From NCBI GenBank assembly GCA_965199095.1, contig CBDAQM010000007.1, positions 682,001 to 746,000 on the forward strand: a stretch of DNA of 64,000 nucleotides, read 5' to 3'. Positions within the stretch are counted from its first letter, which is position 1. Each line of letters starts with the position of its first letter. Source of the stretch: LMUY01 sp965199095. Lineage in GTDB: Bacteria > Pseudomonadota > Alphaproteobacteria > Acetobacterales > Acetobacteraceae. The notes below the pieces were generated by a model. The model saw only the letters and a list, made by a program, of their open reading frames with translations. It was not told the origin of the DNA and searched no databases. Below are positions 8,949-17,893 of the stretch, piece by piece. A program made the translations under genes and the position numbers.

Positions 8949-10534
8949 TGGCCGCCCGCTGGTGGCGCGATGCGCGCCGGACCATGGCGAAGATGCCGAG
9001 CCTGCGGATGGGCCGCATCCCTGACGGGCCGATGCTGCCGGTGCGCGACCTGTGGCCTGGCGATCCGGCCCGGGGGGCGCAACTGCTCAAGGGCGAGTTG
9101 GACGTCAGCGGCGCCGTGCTGGCGCTGCGTCCCGGGGGATGGGGTGAAACCGGTTCGTCGGCCGTGCTGCTGGCGGCCGCCCACGGCTTCACCTGGCTGC
9201 GGGATTTGCGGGCGTTGGGCACCGATGCGGCGCGCGGCCGGGCCCGCGCGCTGGTCGCCGACTGGATCGGCGCCCCGGTCGATCCGATCATGCGACGACC
9301 CGATGTCGCGGGGGCGCGGTTGGCGTCTTGGCTCGGCCACTATGATTTTTTCGCCGCGTCGGCGGACGACGTTTTCCGCCAGCGCATGATGGCGCGCCTG
9401 GTCGCCGACGCCCGCGCCCTGGCCGCCGACCTGCCGCCGGAGGAATTGGATGCCCGCGCGCTGACGGCGCTGAAGGGATTGATCGCCGCGGCCGTGGCGC
9501 TGCCGGACCAGGCGGCGTTCCTGACCAGGGCGCTCCGCTTCCTCCCGCAGGAGATCGCGCGCCAGGTGCTGCCGGATGGCTGCCATGCGGAGCGCAGCCC
9601 GGTGGCCCAGTTGCTGGCGCTGCAGGATCTGGTGGAAATCCGCGCCCTGCTGCAGGCCGCGCAGGCGCAGCCCCCTGCCGCCCTGGCTTCGGCGATCGAG
9701 CGGATGGCGCCGGCCTTGCGGGCCATGCGACACGGCGATGGCGGGCTCGCGCTGTTCAACGGCAGCAAGGAAGAGCAGGCGAGCCTGGTCGAACTCGTGC
9801 TCACGCAGGCCGGCCGCATGGGCCGCTCCCCCGTGAGCATGACGGAAGGCGGGTTCCAGCGGTTGCAGGCGGGACGGACCGTGTTGCTGGTGGATTGCGG
9901 CCGGCCGCCGCCGCCGGGCGTGGACCGGCTGACCCACGCGGGCACCCTGTCGCTCGAGCTGTCGGTGGGACGGGAGCGGCTGATCGTGAACTGCGGCGCC
10001 GCCCCGGCCGCCGGGCCGCAATGGCGCGACGCCACGCGGGCGACGGCCGCACACTCGACGATGGTGATTGCCGACACCAACTCCAGCGAGCTGAAACAAC
10101 CGGGAATCGGCCGCCAGCCGGAGCGCGTGGAGGCGCAGCGGCAGGAAGCCAACGGCGCCCATTGGCTGGAAGCGAGCCATGACGGGTATCGCAAGCCGTT
10201 CGGCGCGCTGCATCGACGCCGGCTGTATTTGGCGGAGAGTGGCGACGACATCCGCGGTGAGGACGCGATCGAGGCGCCGGAGCCGCAGCCTTACACGTTG
10301 CGCTTCCATTTGCATCCCTCGGTCAATGCGAGCCTGCAGCAGGATGGCGAGGCCGTCCTGCTGCGCCTGCCGTCCGGTTCGGGTTGGCGGCTGCGGGCGG
10401 AGGGGGCGCGGATCACCCTGGAGGAAAGCATCTATCTCGGCGGCGCGGAGCCCAAGCGGGGCGAGCAGGTGGTGCTGACAGGGTATGCGGATGGTCCCCA
10501 GCAGGTGAAATGGGCCATTTCGAAAGTAGGATGA
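8948..10534 (+). CDS. Heparinase II/III family protein
   Basis: A 528-residue protein with an N-terminal alpha-helical (alpha/alpha toroid) region and a C-terminal beta-rich heparinase II/III domain (HSTMVIADTNSSEL at ~365, HWLEASHDGYRKPFG at ~410, RFHLHPSVNASLQQDG at ~450). The family includes uronic-acid polysaccharide lyases. In alphaproteobacteria a member is regularly found just upstream of purH and its role is unknown. No signal peptide is evident, so the location is uncertain. Start overlaps the rpe stop. Confidence 0.88.
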   Translation: MAARWWRDARRTMAKMPSLRMGRIPDGPMLPVRDLWPGDPARGAQLLKGELDVSGAVLALRPGGWGETGSSAVLLAAAHGFTWLRDLRALGTDAARGRARALVADWIGAPVDPIMRRPDVAGARLASWLGHYDFFAASADDVFRQRMMARLVADARALAADLPPEELDARALTALKGLIAAAVALPDQAAFLTRALRFLPQEIARQVLPDGCHAERSPVAQLLALQDLVEIRALLQAAQAQPPAALASAIERMAPALRAMRHGDGGLALFNGSKEEQASLVELVLTQAGRMGRSPVSMTEGGFQRLQAGRTVLLVDCGRPPPPGVDRLTHAGTLSLELSVGRERLIVNCGAAPAAGPQWRDATRATAAHSTMVIADTNSSELKQPGIGRQPERVEAQRQEANGAHWLEASHDGYRKPFGALHRRRLYLAESGDDIRGEDAIEAPEPQPYTLRFHLHPSVNASLQQDGEAVLLRLPSGSGWRLRAEGARITLEESIYLGGAEPKRGEQVVLTGYADGPQQVKWAISKVG

Positions 10535-10577
10535 AGGGCCGCTGGAGAACGGCTTGAACTCGTGTTATTTCGGTTCC

Positions 10578-11168
10578 ATGAGCGAAGCCTTTCCTGCCAC
10601 CGAAATCCTGACCCTCGTCCGGCAGCTGGTCGTCAACGTCGAGAAGCTGGCCGACGGGCAGCAGCGATTGACCGAGGGGCAACTCCGCCTGACCGAAGGG
10701 CAGTTGCGCCTGATCGAGGGACAGCAGCGCCTTGCAGAGGGGCAAGAGCGTATTTCCGCACGGCTTGACCGAATGGAAGCACGGCTTGACCGAATGGAAG
10801 CGCGGCTTGATGGTCTGGAAGCGCGGCTTGATGGTCTGGAAGCGCGGCTCGACCGCGTGGAGACGCGGTTCGACGAGCTCGAGACGAAAATAGGCGGACT
10901 CGCGACCGTCGCTGCACTCACGCAAACCCGGGAAGAGCTTTCCAAGCTCCGGTCGGACGTGATGGACCGGCTCGACCGGTTTCAAGCGAGCCTGGATAGC
11001 GTGCGGGACTCGATGGCCGTCACGCTGATGATGGACCAGCGGGTCAGCAAGAAACTGGATGAAGCCGGCAAGGACCGGGACGAGCTGTTCGCGCAGATGA
11101 TGGCGATGGAGCGGCAGATGATGTTGCTCTCGGTTCGGATCGATGCGATCGAGGAGCGTCGCCACTAA
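10578..11168 (+). CDS. Heptad-repeat coiled-coil protein
   Basis: About 196 residues from ATG 10578; a TTG at 10554 would extend it by eight. The centre is built from seven-residue repeats, first LTEGQLR-type (four copies), then EARLDRM/EARLDGL-type (about six), a textbook continuous coiled coil. The last ~80 residues are also helical and charged. No membrane segment or signal peptide is seen. It may be cytoplasmic and oligomeric; function unknown. It resembles in style, but not in detailed sequence, the two coiled-coil proteins of the urease operon. It sits between the heparinase-family gene and a GT4 gene with no operon-specific clue. Confidence 0.75.
   Translation: MSEAFPATEILTLVRQLVVNVEKLADGQQRLTEGQLRLTEGQLRLIEGQQRLAEGQERISARLDRMEARLDRMEARLDGLEARLDGLEARLDRVETRFDELETKIGGLATVAALTQTREELSKLRSDVMDRLDRFQASLDSVRDSMAVTLMMDQRVSKKLDEAGKDRDELFAQMMAMERQMMLLSVRIDAIEERRH
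10668..10865 (+). repeat. 21-base tandem repeats encoding heptads
   Basis: Consecutive 21-base units start at 10761, 10782, 10803, 10824 and 10845. The first two differ at one base and the third and fourth are identical. More diverged units lie upstream from 10668. In-frame slippage would add or remove whole heptads. Confidence 0.85.
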
Positions 11169-11182
11169 CCCTCGGCGGCGCT

Positions 11183-12286
11183 ATGAAGGTCGTCGAAGTC
11201 GCCAATGTCGACTTCTCGCTGCGGCATTTCGTCCTGCCCTTGATGCGGGGTATCCGTGCGCGCGGCCACGACGTGGTGGCGGTCGTGGCCGAGGGGCCGC
11301 TCAACGCCGACATCCGGGCTGAAGGGTTTCGTGTCCTGCCGGCGCCGTTCGTGCGCCGCGCCTCGCTGTTGGCCCAACTCCGCGCCTTCTTCGCACTTGC
11401 CGCCCTGCTCCGGCAGGAGAAGCCGGATTTGGTGCATGGGCACATGCCGATCAGCGGCTTCCTGGCCCGGCTGGCGGCGCGGGCGGCCGGGGTGCGGCTG
11501 GTGGCCTATACCTGCCACGGCTTCCTGTTCAACCAACCGGCGCCTTGGCCGCGCCGACTGGCATCCTTCCTGATGGAATGGGTTGCGGGCCGCTTTACCG
11601 ACGTCTTCCTCACCGTGTCCGAGGAGGAAGCGGCCGATGCGCGCCGGCTTGGCATCAGCCGCCGAGCGACGGCCATCGGCAACGGCCGCAACCCGGCATT
11701 GTTTCACCCCGACGCCGCTGCCCGGACCCGCATCCGCGCCAGCCTCCAGGTCCCGCCATCCCGCGTGGTGATCGTCGCCGTGTCCCGCCTGGTGCGGCAC
11801 AAGGGCTATCCCGAACTGCTCGCCGCGATGCAGGACGTGCCGGACGCCGAGCTCTGGGTCGTCGGCGCCCGGCTGCCGACGGATCGCGGCGCGGATCTCG
11901 GCCCGGCGCTGGCCGCTGCGGCGGCGAGTGGGCGGGTTCGGCTGCTCGGCTACCGGACGGATATTCCCGCCCTGCTCGCCGCGGCGGACATATTCACGTT
12001 GCCCAGCCATTTCGAAGGGCTGCCTATGTCGGTCATCGAGGCCATGCTGACGGGCCTGCCCGTCGTCGCCACCGACATCCGCGGGCCGCGGGAGCAGGTG
12101 GTGGATGGCGTGACCGGCCTGCTCGTGCCCCCGGCGGCCGCCACGCCGCTCGCCGCGGCGCTCAACCGGCTGGTTGCCGACGCGGAGTTGCGGGCCGCGA
12201 TGGGACAGGCCGGCCGCACACGCGCCCTCGCCCGCTATGACGAGGCGGCCGTGATCGAGCGCACCCTGGACCTCCTCGGCTTGTAG
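11183..12286 (+). CDS. Glycosyltransferase family 4
   Basis: A 367-residue GT-B enzyme that probably uses a nucleotide sugar in cell-surface glycan synthesis. The N-terminal domain starts MKVVEVANVDFSLRHFVLPL and has KPDLVHGHMPISGFLA (~84). The C-terminal domain carries VAVSRLVRHKGYPELLAAM (~195) and the donor-binding E-x7-E-type block HFEGLPMSVIEAM (~275). No membrane segment. It lies 15 bases after the coiled-coil gene and 5 bases before purH, so it is probably co-transcribed with them. Confidence 0.9.
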   Translation: MKVVEVANVDFSLRHFVLPLMRGIRARGHDVVAVVAEGPLNADIRAEGFRVLPAPFVRRASLLAQLRAFFALAALLRQEKPDLVHGHMPISGFLARLAARAAGVRLVAYTCHGFLFNQPAPWPRRLASFLMEWVAGRFTDVFLTVSEEEAADARRLGISRRATAIGNGRNPALFHPDAAARTRIRASLQVPPSRVVIVAVSRLVRHKGYPELLAAMQDVPDAELWVVGARLPTDRGADLGPALAAAAASGRVRLLGYRTDIPALLAAADIFTLPSHFEGLPMSVIEAMLTGLPVVATDIRGPREQVVDGVTGLLVPPAAATPLAAALNRLVADAELRAAMGQAGRTRALARYDEAAVIERTLDLLGL

Positions 12287-12290
12287 GGCT

Positions 12291-13880
12291 ATGCGCCCGC
12301 GCATGAACCAGTCCGACATCGTCCCGATCACCCGCGCGCTCATTTCGGTGTCCGACAAGTCGGGCCTGGAGGAGCTTGGCCAGGCGCTCGCCGCCAGCGG
12401 GGCCCACATCCTGTCGACGGGAGGGTCAGCGGCAGCGCTTCGCAAGGCCGGTATCCCGGTGACCGAGGTATCGGACCATACCGGCTTCCCGGAAATCCTC
12501 GACGGCCGGGTCAAGACGCTGACGCCGCACATCCATGGCGGCCTGCTTGGCCGCCGCGACCTGCCTGCGCATCGGGAGCAGATGGCAGCGCACGGGATCG
12601 TGCCGATCGACCTGCTGGTCTCCAACCTGTACCCGTTCGAAGCCACGGCTGCGTCCGGCGCCGCCGATGCCGATTGCATCGAGAACATCGATATCGGCGG
12701 CCCCGCGATGATCCGCGCTGCAGCCAAGAACCACGACCACGTCGCCGTGGTGACCGACATCACGCAATACCAGGACCTCCTGGCCGCGATCGCGGCAGGC
12801 GGCACCAGCCTTGTGCTGCGCCGCAAATTCGCCGCCGCCGCCTACGCCCGGACGGCCGCCTATGATGCCGCCATCGCCGCCTGGTTCGCTGCCCGGCAGG
12901 GAGAGACGTTCCCGGCCCGCATCACCGTCAGCGGCGTGTTGCGGCAGACCTTGCGCTATGGCGAGAACCCGCACCAACAGGCTGCCCTCTATAGCAGCGG
13001 TGATCGGCGGGGCGTGGCACAGGCGCGCCAAGTGCAAGGCAAGGAGTTGTCGTTCAACAACTTCAACGACACTGACGCTGCCCTTGAATGCGTGGCGGAG
13101 TTCACCGAACCCACCATCGTGATCGTCAAGCACGCCAACCCTTGCGGCGTCGCCTCCGCCCCGACATTGGCGGCGGCCTGGGACGCAGCGCTGCGATGCG
13201 ACCCGGTCTCCGCCTTCGGCGGGATCGTTGCCGCGAACCGGACGCTTGATGCAGCGGTCGCAACCGGCATCGCCGCCATCTTCAGCGAGGTGATCGTGGC
13301 GCCCGACGCCGACGCCGAGGCATGCGCGATCCTGGCCCGCAAGAAGAACCTGCGCCTGCTGCTCACAGGCGGGTTGCCGGACCCGGCGGCTGGCGGCCTG
13401 CAGGTTCGCAGTATCGCCGGCGGCCTTCTGGTGCAGACGCGTGACGCCGCGCAGGTCACGGCGGCCACCCTGCGCGTCGTGAGCAAGCGCGCACCGACGG
13501 AGACGGAAACAGCCGATCTCCTGTTCGCCTTCCGCGTCTGCAAGCATGTTAAATCCAACGCGATCGTCTACGCCCGCGGAGGCGCCACCACGGGGGTCGG
13601 CGCCGGGCAGATGAGCCGGGTCGACTCGGCCCGGATCGCAGCCTGGAAGGGCGAGGCAGCGGCGCAGGCAGCCGGCCAATCCGGGAACCTGACGCGGGGC
13701 AGCGTCGCGGCGTCGGACGCGTTTTTCCCCTTTGCCGACGGGTTGGAAACCATCATCGCGGCGGGCGCCACCGCCGTCATCCAGCCCGGCGGCTCGATCC
13801 GCGACGACGAAGTCGTTGCGGCGGCAGACAAAGCTGGCATTGCTATGGTTTTTACTGGCGTCCGACACTTTCGACACTGA
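12291..13880 (+). CDS. purH: Bifunctional AICAR formyltransferase/IMP cyclohydrolase PurH
   Basis: Catalyses the last two steps of IMP synthesis. 529 residues, normal length. The N-terminal MGS-like cyclohydrolase domain runs from ITRALISVSDKSGL to ~150; the C-terminal transformylase domain contains the conserved IVKHANPCG (~278) with the catalytic Lys-His pair, and ends in VIQPGGSIRDDEVV and MVFTGVRHFRH. An ATG at 12303 is an alternative start four codons in. It follows the GT4 gene after a 4-base gap. Confidence 0.97.
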   Translation: MRPRMNQSDIVPITRALISVSDKSGLEELGQALAASGAHILSTGGSAAALRKAGIPVTEVSDHTGFPEILDGRVKTLTPHIHGGLLGRRDLPAHREQMAAHGIVPIDLLVSNLYPFEATAASGAADADCIENIDIGGPAMIRAAAKNHDHVAVVTDITQYQDLLAAIAAGGTSLVLRRKFAAAAYARTAAYDAAIAAWFAARQGETFPARITVSGVLRQTLRYGENPHQQAALYSSGDRRGVAQARQVQGKELSFNNFNDTDAALECVAEFTEPTIVIVKHANPCGVASAPTLAAAWDAALRCDPVSAFGGIVAANRTLDAAVATGIAAIFSEVIVAPDADAEACAILARKKNLRLLLTGGLPDPAAGGLQVRSIAGGLLVQTRDAAQVTAATLRVVSKRAPTETETADLLFAFRVCKHVKSNAIVYARGGATTGVGAGQMSRVDSARIAAWKGEAAAQAAGQSGNLTRGSVAASDAFFPFADGLETIIAAGATAVIQPGGSIRDDEVVAAADKAGIAMVFTGVRHFRH

Positions 13881-13942
13881 GAGGCATTCGCATCTACTGA
13901 ATAGGACTTGCTCAATACACAACCGACCCTCATATCTGCTCA

Positions 13943-14899
13943 ATGCGTGCTTTCACGGCCCTTTCGGAACGCGAAATTCTTGCCCTCGCCATCAGCAATG
14001 AGGAGGAGGACGGTCGCATCTACACCGACTTCGCCGAGGGCCTGCGCGACGATTACCCCGATACCGCAGGCGTCTTCTCCGAAATGGCGCATGAGGAAGA
14101 TGAGCACCGCCGCTTGCTGATCGACACCTATACCGAGCGCTTCGGCACCCACATCCCGTTGATCCGTCGGCAGGACGTGCGCGGCTTCGTCCCGCGGCGC
14201 GCGATTTGGCAGTTCCGCCCGCTCGGCCTGGATGCGGTGCGCAGCCACGCCCGCCAGATGGAGAGTGACGCCGCCCGGTTTTACCGCGAGGCCGCCGGCC
14301 GTACCACGGACACGGCGGTCCGCCGCCTGTTGGGCGACCTTGCGGCGGCGGAGGCGAAGCATGAAAGCACCGCCGGCACGATCGAGGCGCGGCGGCTGAC
14401 GGGCGATGTCCGCGCCCGCGAGGACGATGATGCGCGCCGCCGCTTCGTGTTGCAGATCGTCCAGCCCGGCCTGGTCGGCCTCATGGACGGCTCCGTCTCC
14501 ACCCTGGCGCCGGTCTTCGCCGCAGCGTTCGCCACGCATAACACGTGGAACACGTTCCTGGTGGGCTTGGCGGCCTCCATCGGCGCCGGCATCTCCATGG
14601 GGTTTGCGGAGGCGCTCGCCGATGATGGGAAGCTCTCGGGCCGCGGGACCCCCTACCTACGGGGCCTGGTCTGCGGGCTGATGACGATGGCCGGCGGCAT
14701 CGGCCATACCCTGCCCTATCTGGTGCCCGCGTTCTGGACTGCGACAGGGTTGTCGTTTGCGATCGTCGTGGTGGAGTTGGCGATCATCGCCTGGATCCAG
14801 TGGCGCTATATGGACACCCCGCCGGTTTCCGCCGCAGCGAAGGTCATGCTGGGTGGCGCCCTCGTGCTTGCAGCTGGCATCATCATCGGCAGCGGCTGA
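13943..14899 (+). CDS. mbfA: Membrane-bound ferritin MbfA (erythrin-VIT1 fusion)
   Basis: Iron exporter/detoxifier of the alphaproteobacterial inner membrane. The N-terminal ferritin-like (rubrerythrin/erythrin) domain has the di-iron ligand series AISNEEEDGRIY (~19), HEEDEHRR (~52), ESDAARFYREA (~107) and EAKHES (~136). The C-terminal VIT1-type membrane domain (~168-318) has PGLVGLMDGSVSTLAPVFAA and several helices. In rhizobia and Agrobacterium MbfA is controlled by Irr. The upstream 60 bases were scanned by eye for an iron-control element and none was clear. Confidence 0.93.
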   Translation: MRAFTALSEREILALAISNEEEDGRIYTDFAEGLRDDYPDTAGVFSEMAHEEDEHRRLLIDTYTERFGTHIPLIRRQDVRGFVPRRAIWQFRPLGLDAVRSHARQMESDAARFYREAAGRTTDTAVRRLLGDLAAAEAKHESTAGTIEARRLTGDVRAREDDDARRRFVLQIVQPGLVGLMDGSVSTLAPVFAAAFATHNTWNTFLVGLAASIGAGISMGFAEALADDGKLSGRGTPYLRGLVCGLMTMAGGIGHTLPYLVPAFWTATGLSFAIVVVELAIIAWIQWRYMDTPPVSAAAKVMLGGALVLAAGIIIGSG

Positions 14900-15022
14900 C
14901 GCAATTCGCTTGAAGAGAGCTTTTGAGCACCGAAGCGGAGCGACCGTAGGGCTCGTGAGCATCGGAGCACAAAAACACGCGTCGGATGACCGCCGCAGTA
15001 GAAGTCTTGCCCAGCCTTCAGG

Positions 15023-16012
15023 CTAGCCCCGTCCCTCCTCAACCGCATGGCATGCCACTTCGACGGCGCCGGACATCGTGTAGCCAGGCCGCTCGACCCG
15101 GCAGCGATCGTTGGCCAACGGGCATCGCGGATGGAAGGTGCAGCCCGGCGGCGGCGCGATCGGGCTTGGCACCTCACCGCCGACGCCGGCACGTTCGCGG
15201 CCGGGTCCGCCCGCCGCGGACAGGTTTGGGATCGCTTCCAGCAATAGGCGCGTATACGGGTGGCGCGGCGTGGTGAAGATCGCTTCGCCCGGTCCGTGCT
15301 CGACGATGCGGCCCAGATACATCACGCCGAGCCGGTCCGACATGTGGCGGATCACCGCCAAATTGTGGCTGATGAACAGGTACGTCAGCCCCAGCCGCCC
15401 TTGCAGCTCGCGCATCAGGTTGAGGATCTGCGCCTGCACGGACACATCGAGTGCGCTGGTCGGCTCGTCGCACACCAGGAAATCCGGCTCGGACGACAAG
15501 GCCCGCGCGATCGAAATCCGCTGCCGCTGGCCGCCGCTGAACTCATGCGGATACTTCGCGCCATCCGCCGGCGACAGCCCCACCTGGGACAGCAGCGCGC
15601 CGACCCGTTCGCCCACCGCGGCGCCGCGCAGCATGCCGAAGGCACGCAATGGTTCGGCCACGATGTCCTGCACCCGCCAGCGCGGGTTCAGCGAGGCATA
15701 GGGATCCTGGAAGATCATGTTCATCCGCCGGCGCAGCGCCGGCTGCGCCCGGGCGGAGGAGAGCGGCTGACCCTCGAACCTTATGTCGCCGGAGCTGGGC
15801 GGATACAGCCCCACGGCAAGCCGGGCCACCGTGCTCTTGCCGCAGCCGCTTTCGCCGACCAGGGACAGGGTGGTGCCCTTCGGAATGCTGAAGCTGACCT
15901 CGTCCACCGCGCGCAGCGTCCGCCGTCCGCTGCGGGAGATCATGCGTTGCAGCCATGGCTTCGACACGTCGAATGACCGGCTGACCTTCACGGCCTCCAG
16001 CACGTCAACCAT
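15023..16012 (-). CDS. Oligopeptide/dipeptide-type ABC transporter ATP-binding protein (DppF/OppF class)
   Basis: 329 residues. Walker A GESGCGKSTVARL (~57), signature FSGGQRQRISIARAL (~160), Walker B FLVCDEPTSALD (~180) and a switch His in LFISHN. The C-terminus has the oligopeptide-transporter extension with the cysteine-containing block PPGCTFHPRCPLANDRC, which in this family can bind an Fe-S cluster. Last gene of the four-gene minus-strand transporter; its ATG overlaps the end of the second ATPase gene by 8 bases. Confidence 0.93.
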   Translation of the reverse strand: MVDVLEAVKVSRSFDVSKPWLQRMISRSGRRTLRAVDEVSFSIPKGTTLSLVGESGCGKSTVARLAVGLYPPSSGDIRFEGQPLSSARAQPALRRRMNMIFQDPYASLNPRWRVQDIVAEPLRAFGMLRGAAVGERVGALLSQVGLSPADGAKYPHEFSGGQRQRISIARALSSEPDFLVCDEPTSALDVSVQAQILNLMRELQGRLGLTYLFISHNLAVIRHMSDRLGVMYLGRIVEHGPGEAIFTTPRHPYTRLLLEAIPNLSAAGGPGRERAGVGGEVPSPIAPPPGCTFHPRCPLANDRCRVERPGYTMSGAVEVACHAVEEGRG

Positions 16013-16982
16013 GCGCGGCCCCGTCCGCGTACAACCAGCACGCGGCGCGGGTCTCCTTCGCCGGCATCAACTCCGGCCGGTCGCGCCGGCAGCGGTCGAA
16101 CACCTTCGGGCAGCGGGGATTGTAGGGGCAGCCCGGTGGGATCGCGTTCAGCCGCGGCATGGCGCCGTCGATCTGCGCCAACCGGTCCATCCGGGCGCCC
16201 AAGGCGGGGATCGAGGCCATCAGCCCCTCGGTGTAGGGATGGGACGGCCGGTGCACGACGGCGGCGACGCTGCCTACCTCGATCACCCGGCCGGCATACA
16301 TCACCGCCACCCGGTCGCAGGTCTCCGCGATCACCCCCATGTCGTGGGTCACCAGCAGGACCGCCGTGCCGTGCTCCCGCGCCAGGCGGCGCAGCAGGGC
16401 GATCACCTGCGCCTGGATCGACACGTCCAGCGCGGTGGTGGGCTCATCCGCGATCACCAGCTTCGGCTCCGCGCAGAGCGCCAGCGCGATCACCACGCGC
16501 TGGCGCATGCCGCCGCTGAACTCGTGCGGATAGGCGTCGATGCGCTCGGCGGCGCCGGGGATGCCGACATCCAGCAGCCACTGCACGGCCCGCGCCCGCG
16601 CAGCCCTGTCGGACAGGCCGAGATGGGTCTGCATCGTCTCCACCAATTGCCGCCCCACCGTGTAGAGCGGGTTGAGCGTGGTCAGCGGGTCCTGGAACAC
16701 CGCGCCGATCTGGCGGCCACGCACCCGGCGCATCTGCTCCGGCGGCAATGCGTCGATGCGACGTCCCTCCAGGCTCACCTGGCCGCCGACGATGACGCCG
16801 GGCGGCTCCAGCAAGCCGATGATGGCGGCGCCGGTGAGCGACTTGCCCGCCCCGCTCTCGCCCACCACCCCCAGGATTTCGCCGGGCTCGATCGACAGCG
16901 ACACGCGGTCCAGCGCGTGCAGCCGGCCGCGGCGGGTCGGGAAATCGACCGACAGCTCGCGCACGTCCAGTAGCGCCGTCAC
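16005..16982 (-). CDS. Oligopeptide/dipeptide-type ABC transporter ATP-binding protein (DppD/OppD class)
   Basis: About 325 residues from a GTG at 16982 that overlaps the permease stop as GTGA. Walker A GESGAGKSLTGA, signature FSGGMRQRVVIALAL, Walker B LVIADEPTTALD, and the C-terminal IPPGCPYNPRCPKVFDRC cysteine block. It pairs with the downstream DppF-type ATPase. An in-frame ATG upstream at 17015 would overlap the permease gene; the GTG fits homologues better (ALLDVRELSVDF right at the start). Confidence 0.92.
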   Translation of the reverse strand: MTALLDVRELSVDFPTRRGRLHALDRVSLSIEPGEILGVVGESGAGKSLTGAAIIGLLEPPGVIVGGQVSLEGRRIDALPPEQMRRVRGRQIGAVFQDPLTTLNPLYTVGRQLVETMQTHLGLSDRAARARAVQWLLDVGIPGAAERIDAYPHEFSGGMRQRVVIALALCAEPKLVIADEPTTALDVSIQAQVIALLRRLAREHGTAVLLVTHDMGVIAETCDRVAVMYAGRVIEVGSVAAVVHRPSHPYTEGLMASIPALGARMDRLAQIDGAMPRLNAIPPGCPYNPRCPKVFDRCRRDRPELMPAKETRAACWLYADGAAHG

Positions 16983-17893
16983 CGCAGCCTCGGGTTCACG
17001 GCGTCGCGCAGCCAATCGCCCAGCAGGTTAATCGCCAGCACCATCAGCGCCAACGCGACGCCGGGGAAGATGGTGATCCACCACTCGCCGCTGTAGAGAT
17101 AGTCGTTGCCCACGCGGATCAGCGTGCCGAGCGAGGGCTGCGTCGCCGGCAGCCCGACACCCAGGAAGGACAGCGTCGCCTCGTCCAGGATCGACAGGCC
17201 GATATTGATGGTGGCAATCACCACCACCGGACCCCAGGCATTGGGCAAGATATGGGTGAACACGATGCGCGGCCCCGACAGCCCGATCACCCGGGCGGCC
17301 AGCACGTAATCCCGCCCCCGCTCCACCAGCGTCGAGCCGCGCACGGTGCGGGCGAATTGCGGCCAGCGGCTGATGCCGATCGCGAAGATCAGCACATACA
17401 TCTCCAACTGCTCGTGCAGCCCGGCCGGCAGGGTGACACTCACGACCCCGTCCACCAGCAGCGCGATCAGGATGGCGGGGAAGGTGAGCTGCACGTCCGC
17501 GATCCGCATCAGCAACGCGTCCACCGCCCCGCCCAGGTACCCTGCGGTGAGGCCGATCACCACGCCGACGACGGTGGCGAACAGCACCGCCGACAGGCCG
17601 ATCACCAGGCTGATGCGGCCGCCATAGATCATCGCCGATACCAGGTCGCGGCCCTGATCGTCGGTCCCGAGAAGATGCGCGGCACTGCCGTCCGGCAGGA
17701 AGGCCGGCGGGATCATGCTGTCCATCAGGTTGAGGCTGGCCAGGTCGAACGGATCGTACGGCGCCACCACCGGCGCCAGCAGCGCCACGACGAGGCAGAA
17801 CACGACGATGACCGCGGAGATGATCGCGATCGGCGAGCGCCGGAAGTTATAGACGATGTCGCTGTCCAGCGCCCGGGCGATGGCGGAGCTCAT
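16979..17893 (-). CDS. Peptide-type ABC transporter permease (DppC class)
   Basis: About 304 residues beginning MSSAIARALDSDIVYNFRRSP, a typical DppC start, at an ATG that overlaps the previous permease stop as ATGA. One N-terminal helix, then the conserved LLGTDDQGRDLVSAMIYGGRISL, then the binding-protein-dependent permease domain with helices and the EAA-like loop (YVLAARVIGLSGPRIVFTHILPN). The partner permease is DppB-like and the ATPases follow directly. Confidence 0.93.
   Translation of the reverse strand: MSSAIARALDSDIVYNFRRSPIAIISAVIVVFCLVVALLAPVVAPYDPFDLASLNLMDSMIPPAFLPDGSAAHLLGTDDQGRDLVSAMIYGGRISLVIGLSAVLFATVVGVVIGLTAGYLGGAVDALLMRIADVQLTFPAILIALLVDGVVSVTLPAGLHEQLEMYVLIFAIGISRWPQFARTVRGSTLVERGRDYVLAARVIGLSGPRIVFTHILPNAWGPVVVIATINIGLSILDEATLSFLGVGLPATQPSLGTLIRVGNDYLYSGEWWITIFPGVALALMVLAINLLGDWLRDAVNPRLR

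Noticed and set aside
8909..10315. A long minus-strand open frame opposite the heparinase-family gene
   Set aside because: Low-complexity Arg/Gln/Ala content and no motifs; the plus-strand protein is coherent and coupled to rpe.
10668..10865. Regular repeats that could suggest a CRISPR array
   Set aside because: Units are contiguous with no spacers and encode in-frame heptads.
13881..13942. Irr-type iron-control element before mbfA
   Set aside because: No convincing palindromic TTTAGAA-like motif was visible in the 62-base gap.
14900..15022. Imperfect direct repeat (GAGCACCGAAGC / GAGCATCGGAGC) between mbfA and the ABC ATPase gene
   Set aside because: Short and without a second copy recognised in the window; kept only as a note.
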